Shown one piece after another: positions 55,614 to 63,854 of a stretch of DNA of 64,000 nucleotides. How positions within the stretch are numbered: position 1 is the first letter of the stretch; each line of letters begins with the position of its first letter. Source of the DNA: a virus; the IMG/VR virus record IMGVR_UViG_3300036760_000945, positions 18,852 to 82,851 of that record. One strand, given 5' to 3'. The notes under the pieces were generated by a model. The model was not told where the DNA came from. It worked only from the letters and a program-made list of their open reading frames with translations, and did not search any database. The translations under genes and the position numbers were made by a program.

Positions 55614-55813
55614 TGCCTACCTTTCAACTTGATTTTGAGGTCCTTTGTGCCTGTGGTGCTGGCCTCTGCTCAGTAAGTAGAGTATCTTATAACAGAGGTT
55701 ATCCTCAGGTAAAAGTAGAACCTTGTGAGAGGTGTTTAGAGAAAGCTGAAAACAAAGGCTTTGAAAACGGCTATGACAAAGCCCTAGAAGATCACCCTCA
55801 AGAAGGAGACTAA
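55613..55813 (+). CDS. Cys-rich small protein
   Basis: 66 aa; the ATG overlaps the previous TAA. C-A-C-G, then C-E-R-C. A short helix ends the protein. Confidence 0.55.
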   Translation: MPTFQLDFEVLCACGAGLCSVSRVSYNRGYPQVKVEPCERCLEKAENKGFENGYDKALEDHPQEGD

Positions 55814-55814
55814 G

Positions 55815-56000
55815 ATGATGAGTAAGAAATTCCTGAAAGAGCAGGCCACTGTTCTATATAAGATAATTACCAGCCAGACAGATGTTGAGAATGTGTTCGA
55901 GGGGCTCTTTGCTCTCGGTATCTTCATGACGGAATCGGGGCTAGAACTCACAGATCTAAGGTCAGAAAAGGACATAGCCAAAGGAGACAAAAATGATTGA
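55815..56000 (+). CDS. Small helical protein
   Basis: 61 aa, AAGGAG upstream (two adjacent ATGs; 55818 is equally possible). The end overlaps the ParB-like gene by 8 nt and holds its ribosome site. Confidence 0.55.
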   Translation: MMSKKFLKEQATVLYKIITSQTDVENVFEGLFALGIFMTESGLELTDLRSEKDIAKGDKND

Positions 56001-56775
56001 CATTTCCAAGCTCGTTGTTGAAATATGGGACTGCGATGATATACGCCTGCCCTTGAGTGGAGAGCTTACGCGTACTCCACCGGACATGGCGTTCATTCAG
56101 TCAATGATCGATCCTGGGCAGCTAGAACCTATTCTGGTTTGCCTTGATGCGGCAAACTATTTCTTAGCTTTTGGCAGGCGCCGGCTTCTGGCAGCCAGAT
56201 ATATTAAGGCTAACAATCTAGGCACAGGCGAGATCCTGGTGCGCGTGGTTGAGGCTGACCAAAATAATGTGATGCTATTCGGGCTCATTGAGAATGCACA
56301 GCGTAATGCCAACGGCATCTCCGACTATGTTGCGATCAAGACTATCTTAGAACGCGACAAGACTGCAACCTATAAAAGTATTGCTAAGGCGATTTGCAAG
56401 ACCGAGGCCTATGTCAAAACAATTGACAAGAAGTATGCCCGGGTTCCAGATTGGGCCCTGGAGGCCACACTCCAAGGCAAGATAGCAGAGACTACTGCTA
56501 TTCTTGTTGGCTCCTTCAGGCCCGCGGAGCAGAAGCAATGCCGCAATATGCTCAAGGAGAAAGACAAGCTCTCCCATGAAGAAGCGCAAAGCATCCGCAG
56601 GTTTGTCCAGAAAGAGGCCGTGGCAAGCATAATGCCTAGCCTTGGGCTGACTCCTGCTACTCCCACTAAGCAAGCCTTCTTCCCACGCAATAATATTGAG
56701 AAGATTGCCGAGCTACTCGAGGCCAAGAAGTATCCTGAGCTGCGCAAGTTTGTGGTACAATTGCTCTCTCAATAG
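55993..56775 (+). CDS. ParB/Srx-like nucleotide-binding domain protein
   Basis: 260 aa. Residues about 28-105 match the ParB N-terminal domain: G-Q-L-E-P-I-L-V, F-G-R-R-R-L-L-A-A-R near 54-63 and L-I-E-N-A-Q-R-N near 92-99. An HTH-like region (Y-K-S-I-A-K-A-I-C-K-T-E-A-Y-V) near 121-135 follows. In phages such proteins act in DNA binding, replication control or as nucleases; no centromere-like repeats were seen nearby. AAAGGAG before the ATG. Confidence 0.75.
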   Translation: MIDISKLVVEIWDCDDIRLPLSGELTRTPPDMAFIQSMIDPGQLEPILVCLDAANYFLAFGRRRLLAARYIKANNLGTGEILVRVVEADQNNVMLFGLIENAQRNANGISDYVAIKTILERDKTATYKSIAKAICKTEAYVKTIDKKYARVPDWALEATLQGKIAETTAILVGSFRPAEQKQCRNMLKEKDKLSHEEAQSIRRFVQKEAVASIMPSLGLTPATPTKQAFFPRNNIEKIAELLEAKKYPELRKFVVQLLSQ

Positions 56776-56803
56776 TTTCTAAGTCGGCAACTTAGGAGGT
56801 CGC

Positions 56804-57790
56804 ATGACTAAAGTAAACATACCAGCACCACTCAGCTATGAACCGCCGAGGTGGTACCTTGAGGATTTTGATAGCATGGATGAGGCTATCGCAAAGGATA
56901 TCACAAGTGCCATCTACTGGCGAAGAGTACACCAACTAGAAGAAGAGGGCAAGAGTTTCTCCGAAGGCGATGAAGTAGCCAGCGCAACACTGCTTGCCAA
57001 TGCCATTCTCTCTTCTGCGCTCCAGGCCGATAATATTTCTGATGGTGCACACCGCGCAATGCTGCGCCAACTATGGGAGGTACAGCGGAATGGACTCTTC
57101 CACATGGCGCCCGAGGAGTACGGCTCAGTCCAAGAATGGCTGATGGATCGTATTCCCAGGCTTTCCCCCACAAGTGGCGAGCTATCTGATGTAATGTTCC
57201 TATTGGAACATCTCTTCCCGATGCTTGAGAGAATAGGTAATGGCTGGGATCCAGCTACCCTGCTCTCATTCAAAGAGCACTGGTCTAAAACAAGGGCGGC
57301 TATCCCTTATATGCGGATGATCACCAAGCAAATGAATGCTGCACTAAGTGAGATTGATTCGCGTCTCGAGGAGGAGAAAAGAATTCTCTCATCTCTGGTT
57401 ATAGCCGGCGAAGAACCAGAGGCCATAGAGCACGAACGGCGAATACTGATAGCTGTTGGAGAAGAAAAGCGCGAGGCCGAAGAGAGGGAACTAAAAGACT
57501 GGCGCGAGGGCATCGAGAAAGCACTAAACGTCATTGCAAATCCAGAGATACCGGCCGGCGATGATAGGCAAATCAAGTCGGTGTTGTTTGGAGAGGGGAA
57601 ATATAGTTACTCTTTCACAGGAATGAAAGCGCTAGTCGGGAACAAGACCGCATACTATGTCGAGATTGATAAGGACTATGAACGCGCGATCGAGTCGGCC
57701 CTGCGCACAATCGTGGACTTCCAACTCACCGATCTCGCTGTTATTCATAACCAAATCAATACACACTTCAAACTCTTCAAAGGAGGCTGA
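56804..57790 (+). CDS. Unknown helical protein (328 aa)
   Basis: ATG with AGGAGG. Residues about 175-250 form a long charged coiled coil (S-R-L-E-E-E-K-R-I-L, E-E-K-R-E-A-E-E-R-E-L-K). Flanking domains are mixed alpha/beta. Coiled-coil and C-terminal domain are reminiscent of host-nuclease inhibitors, but I cannot assign a family. Follows the ParB-like gene. Confidence 0.65.
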   Translation: MTKVNIPAPLSYEPPRWYLEDFDSMDEAIAKDITSAIYWRRVHQLEEEGKSFSEGDEVASATLLANAILSSALQADNISDGAHRAMLRQLWEVQRNGLFHMAPEEYGSVQEWLMDRIPRLSPTSGELSDVMFLLEHLFPMLERIGNGWDPATLLSFKEHWSKTRAAIPYMRMITKQMNAALSEIDSRLEEEKRILSSLVIAGEEPEAIEHERRILIAVGEEKREAEERELKDWREGIEKALNVIANPEIPAGDDRQIKSVLFGEGKYSYSFTGMKALVGNKTAYYVEIDKDYERAIESALRTIVDFQLTDLAVIHNQINTHFKLFKGG

Positions 57791-58066
57791 ATGAAAGTAC
57801 AACTCTATGGTTGGTCTGTCAGAGGCCCAGAGAACCTTTTTCTTTATGAGAACCCAGGGCCAAAATATATAGTAGTGCTAGTCCGTTTCCCCGAGAGGGC
57901 CTTCTTAGCAGAGAACTTCCGCGATTCACTGGGGACAGTCCTTGAGACAGGCAAGATCTCATTTCATAATGACAGGAGCAAGAAATTCAAACTATCAGAA
58001 GAACAAATGAAGTGGCTGAAAATGGTTTCGGTGCTCGAGTGCCGAGTTATCAAAGTGACTGTTTAG
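57791..58066 (+). CDS. Small protein with V-Q-L-Y-x-W start
   Basis: 91 aa, ATG directly after the previous stop with AAAGGAGG upstream. Begins K-V-Q-L-Y-G-W; the same N-terminal pattern occurs at 58109 and 62783. Beta-rich; function not recognised. Confidence 0.6.
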   Translation: MKVQLYGWSVRGPENLFLYENPGPKYIVVLVRFPERAFLAENFRDSLGTVLETGKISFHNDRSKKFKLSEEQMKWLKMVSVLECRVIKVTV

Positions 58067-58081
58067 CTTAGAACATTTGAG

Positions 58082-58090
58082 TGGTATAAT
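58082..58090 (+). promoter_or_regulatory. Extended -10 promoter TGGTATAAT
   Basis: Plus-strand copy 19 nt before the ATG at 58109. Confidence 0.6.
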
Positions 58091-58108
58091 AGTAGAAAGA
58101 GAGCAAAG

Positions 58109-58333
58109 ATGAATAGAATAAAAAGGGTGCAACTCTATACCTGGGGGTTTGAGAACCATGGTGGTATCTTCTCGCGTGTAACTATGACCTTTATACGACA
58201 AAAATGTGCTCGCTGCTATGTACGCAGGCCACAGAATACATGGGTAAAGAAAGCACGCACCCTAAGCCATCCAGTACGCGGCACCAACGAGCTTCGTATC
58301 CCTGGCGGTTACATAGAAGGAGAATACCTATGA
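58109..58333 (+). CDS. Small basic protein with V-Q-L-Y-x-W start
   Basis: 74 aa, weak site (AAAGAGAG), own promoter. R-V-Q-L-Y-T-W near the N-terminus, then C-A-R-C and Arg-rich sequence. Overlaps the next gene by 4 nt. Confidence 0.55.
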   Translation: MNRIKRVQLYTWGFENHGGIFSRVTMTFIRQKCARCYVRRPQNTWVKKARTLSHPVRGTNELRIPGGYIEGEYL

Positions 58334-58548
58334 GCGCATTAGGCGACCTGGTTCATAATGCAGTCAGAGGCGGCGATATCGATGGGACAGCATATTCCTA
58401 TGCAGCAATGGCAGATATATCAGTTGAGGATGCAAGACAGATAATTCTGGGTGTTATACGATCATTCAAGGAGGCTACGCATGATAGAAAAGACGACTGC
58501 CCTCACAGAGAAGGCACTGGAAGCACTGTTAATCCTAACCGCGCGTGA
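58330..58548 (+). CDS. Small helical protein
   Basis: 72 aa from the ATG at 58330 (AAGGAG, ATGA overlap). Helices A-L-G-D-L-V-H-N-A-V and V-E-D-A-R-Q-I-I-L-G-V-I; Asp/Arg-rich tail. Overlaps the next gene by 68 nt. Confidence 0.55.
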   Translation: MSALGDLVHNAVRGGDIDGTAYSYAAMADISVEDARQIILGVIRSFKEATHDRKDDCPHREGTGSTVNPNRA

Positions 58549-58654
58549 TGAAGAGACTGTTACACCACAGGACCTAGAGGCTGATCTTTGGCATATGGTC
58601 GAGTGCTTTTGCCCGGACCTAATCAATCAACAACACCAAATGGAATACAACTAA
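58481..58654 (+). CDS. Small acidic helical protein
   Basis: 57 aa, ATG with AAGGAGG 6-7 nt upstream inside the previous gene. E-K-A-L-E-A-L-L-I-L-T-A-R-D helix. TAATG overlap with the next gene. Confidence 0.5.
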   Translation: MIEKTTALTEKALEALLILTARDEETVTPQDLEADLWHMVECFCPDLINQQHQMEYN

Positions 58655-58881
58655 TGAATAAAACACAGATGACAGACGCACTTGAATTCTTTGTTGATCT
58701 GGCCAAAGAGTGGAGTGAGGGGGAGGAACCATGCCAGCTAAGCCTGCTAGTAAACATTGATGGCTCCGGGGTTCTCTATTCCCGGAAGATGTCTAGCCGC
58801 TACCCAATAACGCAACTCATTTTCTACACGATAGAAGAACTTGCGAACTATCTGGCAAACTCTTTTGACTGGCCCGATTAG
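58654..58881 (+). CDS. Small protein of unknown function
   Basis: 75 aa, translation coupled by the TAATG overlap. Alpha/beta, acidic. Function not recognised. Confidence 0.55.
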   Translation: MNKTQMTDALEFFVDLAKEWSEGEEPCQLSLLVNIDGSGVLYSRKMSSRYPITQLIFYTIEELANYLANSFDWPD

Positions 58882-58890
58882 GAGATAGCC

Positions 58891-59433
58891 ATGAATGAGG
58901 AACAGATACGACGTGAGTTTCAGCAAGCAATGATAAATGTTGGCCTGGAGGTGTATCATCCACCTGATATACGCCAGACCGAAACAGCACGACCAGACAT
59001 ACTCTCGATCAACGGTGTTGTAGTTGAGTGTAAGACCATGAAGCCCAAGGAGAGGATAGAGCCCTGGTTCGATCCGAAGGAGATCAGCAATGGGCAGCGC
59101 AAGCACCTTGACTACTATTGCTGGGCCCGACACTTCCTTACATTCTTAGTGATCGGTACGCTCTGGAGACCACGCAGGCTATGGTGCATACCCTGGAAGG
59201 AATGGGTAGACATGGAGCACGTCGTGTCAAACCATGCAGAGAATCTAGCCTTCCGCATTAGCCTTTCCAAGTTGGAGGAGTTTCCCCAATATGAGCTTCC
59301 TTGGAGTCCAATAACTCACTTCTGGGTCTTCCCAGAAGGCCATCCAATCACACTTGCGCACAATCGCGGCCCTCATTTCCCTAGCGATTGGCTCCCCTAC
59401 TCGATACGATTCCCTGAGGAGAAAACAAAGTGA
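58891..59433 (+). CDS. PD-(D/E)XK-family nuclease-like protein
   Basis: 180 aa. R-P-D-I-L-S-I-N-G-V near residues 34-43 followed by V-V-E-C-K-T-M near 44-50 gives the P-D...E-x-K core of restriction-endonuclease-like nucleases; the later Q-R-K-H-L-D-Y-Y motif fits the RecU/VRR-type subgroup. It could resolve recombination intermediates or be a defence-related nuclease. ATG with AGGAG. Confidence 0.7.
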   Translation: MNEEQIRREFQQAMINVGLEVYHPPDIRQTETARPDILSINGVVVECKTMKPKERIEPWFDPKEISNGQRKHLDYYCWARHFLTFLVIGTLWRPRRLWCIPWKEWVDMEHVVSNHAENLAFRISLSKLEEFPQYELPWSPITHFWVFPEGHPITLAHNRGPHFPSDWLPYSIRFPEEKTK

Positions 59434-59573
59434 GAAATGAAGAAGAGATCAGGCATAAGCTCGCCGAGATCGAGGCAGATGAACGTATCCATTACCCAAG
59501 CGCTACCATATTCGAGAATTCGCCACTTGCGCTCATACAGGCAGAAGTGGACCAAAGTATGGAGGACAAATGA
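59430..59573 (+). CDS. Small acidic protein (GTG start)
   Basis: 47 aa, GAGGAG 8 nt upstream of the GTG. Glu-rich helix. Overlaps both neighbours by 4 nt, a sign of a real coupled gene. Confidence 0.55.
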   Translation: MRNEEEIRHKLAEIEADERIHYPSATIFENSPLALIQAEVDQSMEDK

Positions 59574-59902
59574 TAAAAATTGAGATCACCAAAGACGCAA
59601 TTGTGTACCTCGCAAGTTATGCTGAAACAGATCTTGAAGACGCAAAAGCTGCACTACAGATAGCCATTGGCATGTGCTATATCGCAGGCGCCAAAGATAG
59701 AGAATGGTTCAATGCGAAGACTATAAAGCCAAAATCTGGGCTCGCGGTCCTCGGCCACATTGTCGATGAAATGGGGCAATTTGTAGATATTGTCAAGTAT
59801 AACAACAGTGATAAGAGCTGGTATAGTGTTGATGACGAGTTAGGAGAAGTTCCTGTTGCCCACTGGATGTTATTTCCCAAGCCGCCAGATACAAAGGAAT
59901 AG
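59570..59902 (+). CDS. DUF551-like protein
   Basis: 110 aa. The C-terminal half, Y-N-N-S-D-K-S-W then V-A-H-W-M-L-F-P-K-P-P, matches the end of DUF551, common in phages and of unknown function. The N-terminal half is helical. Confidence 0.6.
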   Translation: MIKIEITKDAIVYLASYAETDLEDAKAALQIAIGMCYIAGAKDREWFNAKTIKPKSGLAVLGHIVDEMGQFVDIVKYNNSDKSWYSVDDELGEVPVAHWMLFPKPPDTKE

Positions 59903-59950
59903 GGGTAATAAAACTTACCCTTGAGTATATCCCTGACGAGAAGGAGAATG

Positions 59951-60409
59951 ATGGATAAAACCAAAGAGAAGATCCTACAGATAGCCAGGACCTGGGCGGG
60001 CCTGGACGAGAAGGCATTTATTGCCCTAGTAAAAGAAAAGAAGATCGATGGCAAGTTCAATCCCGCTAACTGGGATAAATATATGGCGGCCATCAAGAGC
60101 ATAGCAATGAGGCCCACCAAGGAGCCCAGGTGTGAGATCTGCCAAGCGCCAATGAGAAGGAGACACCAGGGTGGTTCCTTCCCCCAACAATGGACCTGCT
60201 CCGCAGTGGCAACCCATACCTTCGTCTGCCGTACCGCCAATCTCGCTCAGGCATTCAATCCAGGGCTCGATCGCGAGACAGCCTTGAAGTGGGCAACGGG
60301 CAAGAACTGCAAACACAAGATCCCGCTGTCTGAATGCCGAGAGTGTGGTATGGTGGCAATGCAAGCGAATATCAAGAAAAACTCACCTATAAAAGAAGAG
60401 GAGATATAG
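59951..60409 (+). CDS. Zinc-ribbon protein (152 aa)
   Basis: ATG at 59951 with AAGGAG; the frame opens earlier without a site. Helical N-terminal 50 residues, then C-E-I-C near 60-63 with R-R-R-H-Q-G-G, and C-K-H-K plus C-R-E-C-G at the C-terminus. Two zinc sites likely. Function not recognised. Confidence 0.65.
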   Translation: MDKTKEKILQIARTWAGLDEKAFIALVKEKKIDGKFNPANWDKYMAAIKSIAMRPTKEPRCEICQAPMRRRHQGGSFPQQWTCSAVATHTFVCRTANLAQAFNPGLDRETALKWATGKNCKHKIPLSECRECGMVAMQANIKKNSPIKEEEI

Positions 60410-60410
60410 A

Positions 60411-60935
60411 ATGTCAGAACAGATTTATACTGTCGATGGTAAAATTCTTGGCCCTGATGGTAACTCAGTTGAGTGGATAGAGCGAGAAATTAGTTTTGAT
60501 ATAAACGACAAAGATTGGGAATGCCTATGCTCGTTCCCCCCGGAGAGAAGCGAAGATATTACATCTGCTAAAGTCCGCAGCCTGGCGCTGCTTGGTGCCG
60601 CAGTTGTACTCCTCCACAACGGTGAAATCCAAAGCCTCCCTTGTTATCTGCCCCGGTGCGTGCCCAAAAATATACAAGAAGCCATTAAGAAAGCTATACC
60701 CAATAAGGAAAAAGAGATAATGCCGCTGATCGAAAGCTGCCCCTACTGCCAACAGCAGAATGTGGAGCTGGTCGAGGCATGGTCTGAGAATTTCCAAGAG
60801 AAGGGGCCGGCGGTAGAATGTATTGACTGCGGGCTGCGTGGCATGATTGCCCAGCAAGGCGACGATAGAACAGCAATTGAAGCCTGGAACGAGATAGCCG
60901 GTCTATTCGCAAGACACAGTGAGGAGCTGACATAG
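60411..60935 (+). CDS. Protein with C-terminal Lar (restriction alleviation)-like domain
   Basis: 174 aa. C-P-Y-C at 110-113, V-E-C-I-D-C-G near 135-141 and A-I-E-A-W-N at 155-160 follow the Lar-family order (CPxC, VxCxxCG, AIxxWN). Rac-prophage Lar relieves host type I restriction by affecting methylation; phage homologues may do likewise. The 105-residue N-terminal part is not recognised. GAGGAG before the ATG. Confidence 0.7.
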   Translation: MSEQIYTVDGKILGPDGNSVEWIEREISFDINDKDWECLCSFPPERSEDITSAKVRSLALLGAAVVLLHNGEIQSLPCYLPRCVPKNIQEAIKKAIPNKEKEIMPLIESCPYCQQQNVELVEAWSENFQEKGPAVECIDCGLRGMIAQQGDDRTAIEAWNEIAGLFARHSEELT

Positions 60936-60940
60936 TAAAG

Positions 60941-61015
60941 ATGGAGATGAATGAGGACAACGAACTTACAGAGGCGCTCCTTAGGAGAGCCAAACTCAAG
61001 GAGATAATCAAATGA
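60941..61015 (+). CDS. Possible 24-aa peptide
   Basis: Short ORF with weak site whose end holds the AAGGAG of the next gene (ATGA overlap). Possibly only a coupling ORF. Confidence 0.35.
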   Translation: MEMNEDNELTEALLRRAKLKEIIK

Positions 61016-61584
61016 GCGGACAAGGCAAAAGAGTTAGCGAACTACCGAAAGAACTCCAAGGTTTCTTCGCGCCCCAAGGCGGAGTAAAAGAGCCAAATGA
61101 GCCAGTTTATTCAAAGTTCACTCCCAGTTTTACGTTTGACTATATGATGTTCGAGCGCATCCTTGAGCATGGCTGGTATAAGGACCTGGAGGCACTGCGC
61201 AAGTACCTCAAGGCTGCGGTCGGGTACTACTGGGATATGAATGTGTTTAGGTTTTCGGATATCTATGGCCACGAATATTCGTTTGGCGTTTGCCTGGGCG
61301 CCGGAAAGCAACTAGGCAAAGATACAGTAACCATCTTCTCTGCTACGGGCAGCCACAATCTAGGCACATTCCTCATTGAGCCTGGTGTGACCAAGAAGCT
61401 CCTCAAAATAGCCGAGAAGTATACCGAGGGATTCTGCGCCTGTTCCCTGTGCGGGGAAATGATAAAGAAAGTGGATATTGCGGGCAGCTATTTCGGCGGA
61501 TGTTACTGTGTAAGCTGCTGGGAGACAGGCTATCAAGGCCATGAGTCAATGAAGGCGGTTGAGGCCAGAGAGAGCTACAATTAA
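61012..61584 (+). CDS. Unknown protein (190 aa) with zinc-binding end
   Basis: Alpha/beta N-terminal 130 residues. C-A-C-S-L-C-G near 141-147 and C-Y-C-V-S-C-W near 165-171 form a zinc site. AAGGAG upstream, ATGA overlap. Confidence 0.65.
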   Translation: MSGQGKRVSELPKELQGFFAPQGGVKEPNEPVYSKFTPSFTFDYMMFERILEHGWYKDLEALRKYLKAAVGYYWDMNVFRFSDIYGHEYSFGVCLGAGKQLGKDTVTIFSATGSHNLGTFLIEPGVTKKLLKIAEKYTEGFCACSLCGEMIKKVDIAGSYFGGCYCVSCWETGYQGHESMKAVEARESYN

Positions 61585-61594
61585 GGAGAAAACC

Positions 61595-61741
61595 ATGAAC
61601 AGTACTCTATCCCAACTGCCACTCTCAGACAGATACATACAAGGGCAAGAACAGGAGAAAAAATGTTCACTAGCATTGGAGGCTCGGGTGTCGGCGGAAT
61701 ATTCTTTACTGCCGACACCCACTGAATTTTGGCCACACTAA
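61595..61741 (+). CDS. Possible short protein overlapping the phosphoesterase start
   Basis: 48 aa, ATG with AAGGAG. Its first 23 codons lie before the phosphoesterase start and its later codons overlap that gene out of frame. It may be a real short gene or a coupling ORF. Confidence 0.35.
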   Translation: MNSTLSQLPLSDRYIQGQEQEKKCSLALEARVSAEYSLLPTPTEFWPH

Positions 61742-62240
61742 CATTTTGAAATACTGCAATCGTCCCTTCCACAGTATATGGGATATGGACGAGACGCTTA
61801 TCTCACGCTGGAATAATGAGGTTGGAGAGAAGGACGAAATCTACTGCCTTGGCGATTTCTGCTTTGGCAATCCCGTGAAATATCTTACGCGCCTTAGCGG
61901 GATCATCCATATCGTTCCCGGCTCTCACGATAGGGAGCTTCTGCACAAAAAAGAGTTCGCTTATTGGCTATGCCCACCGCTGTTCTCGATTGCACCAGAG
62001 GAACTTATAGATGAATATGGCAAACAGCGCACGATTACTCTTTGCCACTACTCGATGAGAAGCTGGCCCAGGTCGCACTATGCTTCCTGGCATCTCTGGG
62101 GACATTCTCATGGCCGGCTGGAGCCTTATGGCCTTTCCTTCGATGTAGGCGTAGACAGCCACGACCTCAGGCCCTGGTCACTCGAGGAAGTCCAAGAGAA
62201 GATGAAGACACTGCGTCCTATTGTCGATCTCCGCAAATGA
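61663..62240 (+). pseudogene. Metallophosphoesterase with a single-base frameshift
   Basis: ATG at 61663 (AGGAG, 6 nt) encodes the start of a calcineurin-like phosphoesterase up to F-F-T-A-D-T-H, then meets TGA at 61723. The next frame (-1) continues at once with N-F-G-H-T-N-I-L-K-Y-C-N-R-P-F, then G-D-F-C-F-G-N, G-S-H-D-R-E and H-L-W-G-H-S-H-G, all metal-binding motifs of the family, to a stop at 62240. One missing base (for example a G in CACTGG) would restore the frame. The break is a true lesion, a read error, or an unusual frameshift. Confidence 0.75.
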
Positions 62241-62329
62241 CAGTACCCCCACTGAGGAGGGCAGCGGGGGCACGGTCTAAGGAGGTCGCAGCCGCAGAAG
62301 AAAGGAGTAAACTTCTGTGGCAGGACATG

Positions 62330-62338
62330 ATTATACCA
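62330..62338 (-). promoter_or_regulatory. Antisense copy of the extended -10 motif
   Basis: Minus-strand TGTGGTATAAT just before the ribosome site of the 62353 gene. No minus gene follows, so it may make antisense RNA over the phosphoesterase, or be fortuitous. Confidence 0.35.
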
Positions 62339-62352
62339 CAAGGAGGTAGAAA

Positions 62353-62568
62353 ATGTTTACAAGACTTTGTGAGATATGTCGAGAAGACTCAGCAGTTATT
62401 CAGTGTGACAACCTGCTGTGGCTGTGCAAAAATTGTGCCATAAGCGCAGGCTATGACTACCAGGTTTATGATCTGCCAGATAAGCCCGACGAAGATGAGG
62501 AAGAGGAAGAAGACGACGAAGAAAGCGAGGATAGTGATGAATACGAAAGTGAAACACAACCGTGGTGA
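62353..62568 (+). CDS. Zinc-finger protein with acidic tail
   Basis: 71 aa, ATG with AAGGAGG. C-E-I-C and C-K-N-C near residues 6-9 and 25-28; the last 30 residues are mostly Asp/Glu. It resembles DNA-mimic or protein-binding acidic tails. Overlaps the LexA-like gene. Confidence 0.6.
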   Translation: MFTRLCEICREDSAVIQCDNLLWLCKNCAISAGYDYQVYDLPDKPDEDEEEEEDDEESEDSDEYESETQPW

Positions 62569-62782
62569 GGTGCTAGAATATATTATTCGCTGTTGGGAGT
62601 ATAAACATTTCCCTCCATCAACAAGAGAGATCTGTACCTTCTGTGGTGTCTCCTCAACTTCCGCGACGAGGCACATCTTGAGAGCGCTTGAGCGCGAGGG
62701 GAGCCTTATTTTACTTCCAGGAATATCGCGGGGCATCATACCCACAGGTATTGCCATTTCGGTTTCCAAGTCGGAGGAGTAA
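62537..62782 (+). CDS. LexA-type winged-helix DNA-binding protein
   Basis: 81 aa from the ATG at 62537 (GAGG 6 nt upstream). It matches only the N-terminal DNA-binding domain of LexA: P-P-S-T-R-E-I-C, V-S-S-T-S-A-T-R-H-I-L-R-A-L-E-R-E-G. There is no protease domain. Likely a repressor or anti-SOS factor; a candidate to bind the palindrome at 37496-37521, though that is untested. Confidence 0.75.
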   Translation: MNTKVKHNRGEVLEYIIRCWEYKHFPPSTREICTFCGVSSTSATRHILRALEREGSLILLPGISRGIIPTGIAISVSKSEE

Positions 62783-63007
62783 ATGACCAAAGGAGTTCAG
62801 CTCCATCTTTGGATTCTAAATGAGAAGCGGTATTACAGGGGACTGGGCGTCGTCTCTGGAGAGACGCTTGCGGAGGCCGTTGCAAAGTATGGCAAGGTAG
62901 CATATAAGCAGGGCTTTACAAAATATAGACCAGATGGTAGCTTCGGCTACTACGAAGACGAGAAAGGCAGAAGACTTTACGCCAGCTTCAAGAAGAGGAG
63001 ACCATGA
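62783..63007 (+). CDS. Small protein with V-Q-L-H-x-W start
   Basis: 74 aa, ATG directly after the previous stop, with GGAGG. G-V-Q-L-H-L-W near the N-terminus; basic C-terminus. Function not recognised. Confidence 0.6.
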   Translation: MTKGVQLHLWILNEKRYYRGLGVVSGETLAEAVAKYGKVAYKQGFTKYRPDGSFGYYEDEKGRRLYASFKKRRP

Positions 63008-63219
63008 AACAGTCCTGGTACACAATCTATGCGAGGAAGATGGATTCTGATTTCGCGAGAGTTGCCCAACTTAAGGGGGAAAACCTAACAGAACTTGTAC
63101 TTTCCGCGCTCTGGTCCGTTTATGGGAAAGCCAATGTCTGCGGCCTGCAGGGTCGCTGGCCGAATAATGAGGTAAAGAGGCTTATAAAGACGGGGATGCC
63201 TCTTCCTCTTGCAGAGTAA
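63004..63219 (+). CDS. Small protein of unknown function
   Basis: 71 aa, ATGA overlap and GAGGAG upstream. Mixed alpha/beta, basic. Confidence 0.55.
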   Translation: MKQSWYTIYARKMDSDFARVAQLKGENLTELVLSALWSVYGKANVCGLQGRWPNNEVKRLIKTGMPLPLAE

Positions 63220-63241
63220 CCATGCAAACAAAGGAGAAACA

Positions 63242-63595
63242 ATGACAGTGTTGGTCGAAAACAAGAAACAACGCGTAAGCTATGGTGGAGTGTGGCCCAC
63301 GAAAGAGAGGCACCAGGTCCGCCATTATGAATGCGCGGGCGCACCCGAGTATCAAGTCGTGCTCAACAAAATGTATATCAACAACAAGAAGTGGCTCTAC
63401 TCTTGCACAATAGAAAGAAATATCGGCGATGTCATTGAGAGTTTCACTTTGCATATTGGCGGCAGTAACTACTGGGGAGGGAACAGACCGTGGGAATTTG
63501 CAGAGGGGCAGATAGGATACTACATCGCCCAATATCTAAAGGAGAAGGAAGGAGAACGGCCATGCCCAATAGAGAACCAACAGACGAAGAGCTAG
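63242..63595 (+). CDS. Unknown protein (117 aa)
   Basis: ATG at 63242 with AAAGGAG. Beta-rich with aromatic residues (G-G-S-N-Y-W-G-G-N-R-P-W-E-F). Function not recognised. Overlaps the next gene by 34 nt. Confidence 0.6.
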   Translation: MTVLVENKKQRVSYGGVWPTKERHQVRHYECAGAPEYQVVLNKMYINNKKWLYSCTIERNIGDVIESFTLHIGGSNYWGGNRPWEFAEGQIGYYIAQYLKEKEGERPCPIENQQTKS

Positions 63596-63849
63596 AGAGA
63601 ATTAAAAACTGGGGACCGCTGGATCCGCGGGGGCTCATTGAGTTCATCAAGGACATTTGGTGGGAGCCTGACTGGGGCTTCAGACTGAAAGGCAAGCGAA
63701 TACTAAGGCTGGAGCTACACACTGGCGGCATGTCAGACAATGAGGCTATCATTGAAGCACTCCAGAGCAACTGGTTATTCTGGTCCCTATACTGGCGGCG
63801 CTCTGACTGTGGTGGGCACTATTACTTCAGGGTCTACCCACTTAAGTAG
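63562..63849 (+). CDS. Unknown protein (95 aa)
   Basis: ATG at 63562 with GGAAGGAG. Trp-rich (D-I-W-W-E-P-D-W-G-F, W-L-F-W-S-L-Y-W-R-R). Function not recognised. Confidence 0.6.
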   Translation: MPNREPTDEELERIKNWGPLDPRGLIEFIKDIWWEPDWGFRLKGKRILRLELHTGGMSDNEAIIEALQSNWLFWSLYWRRSDCGGHYYFRVYPLK

Positions 63850-63854
63850 ATATC

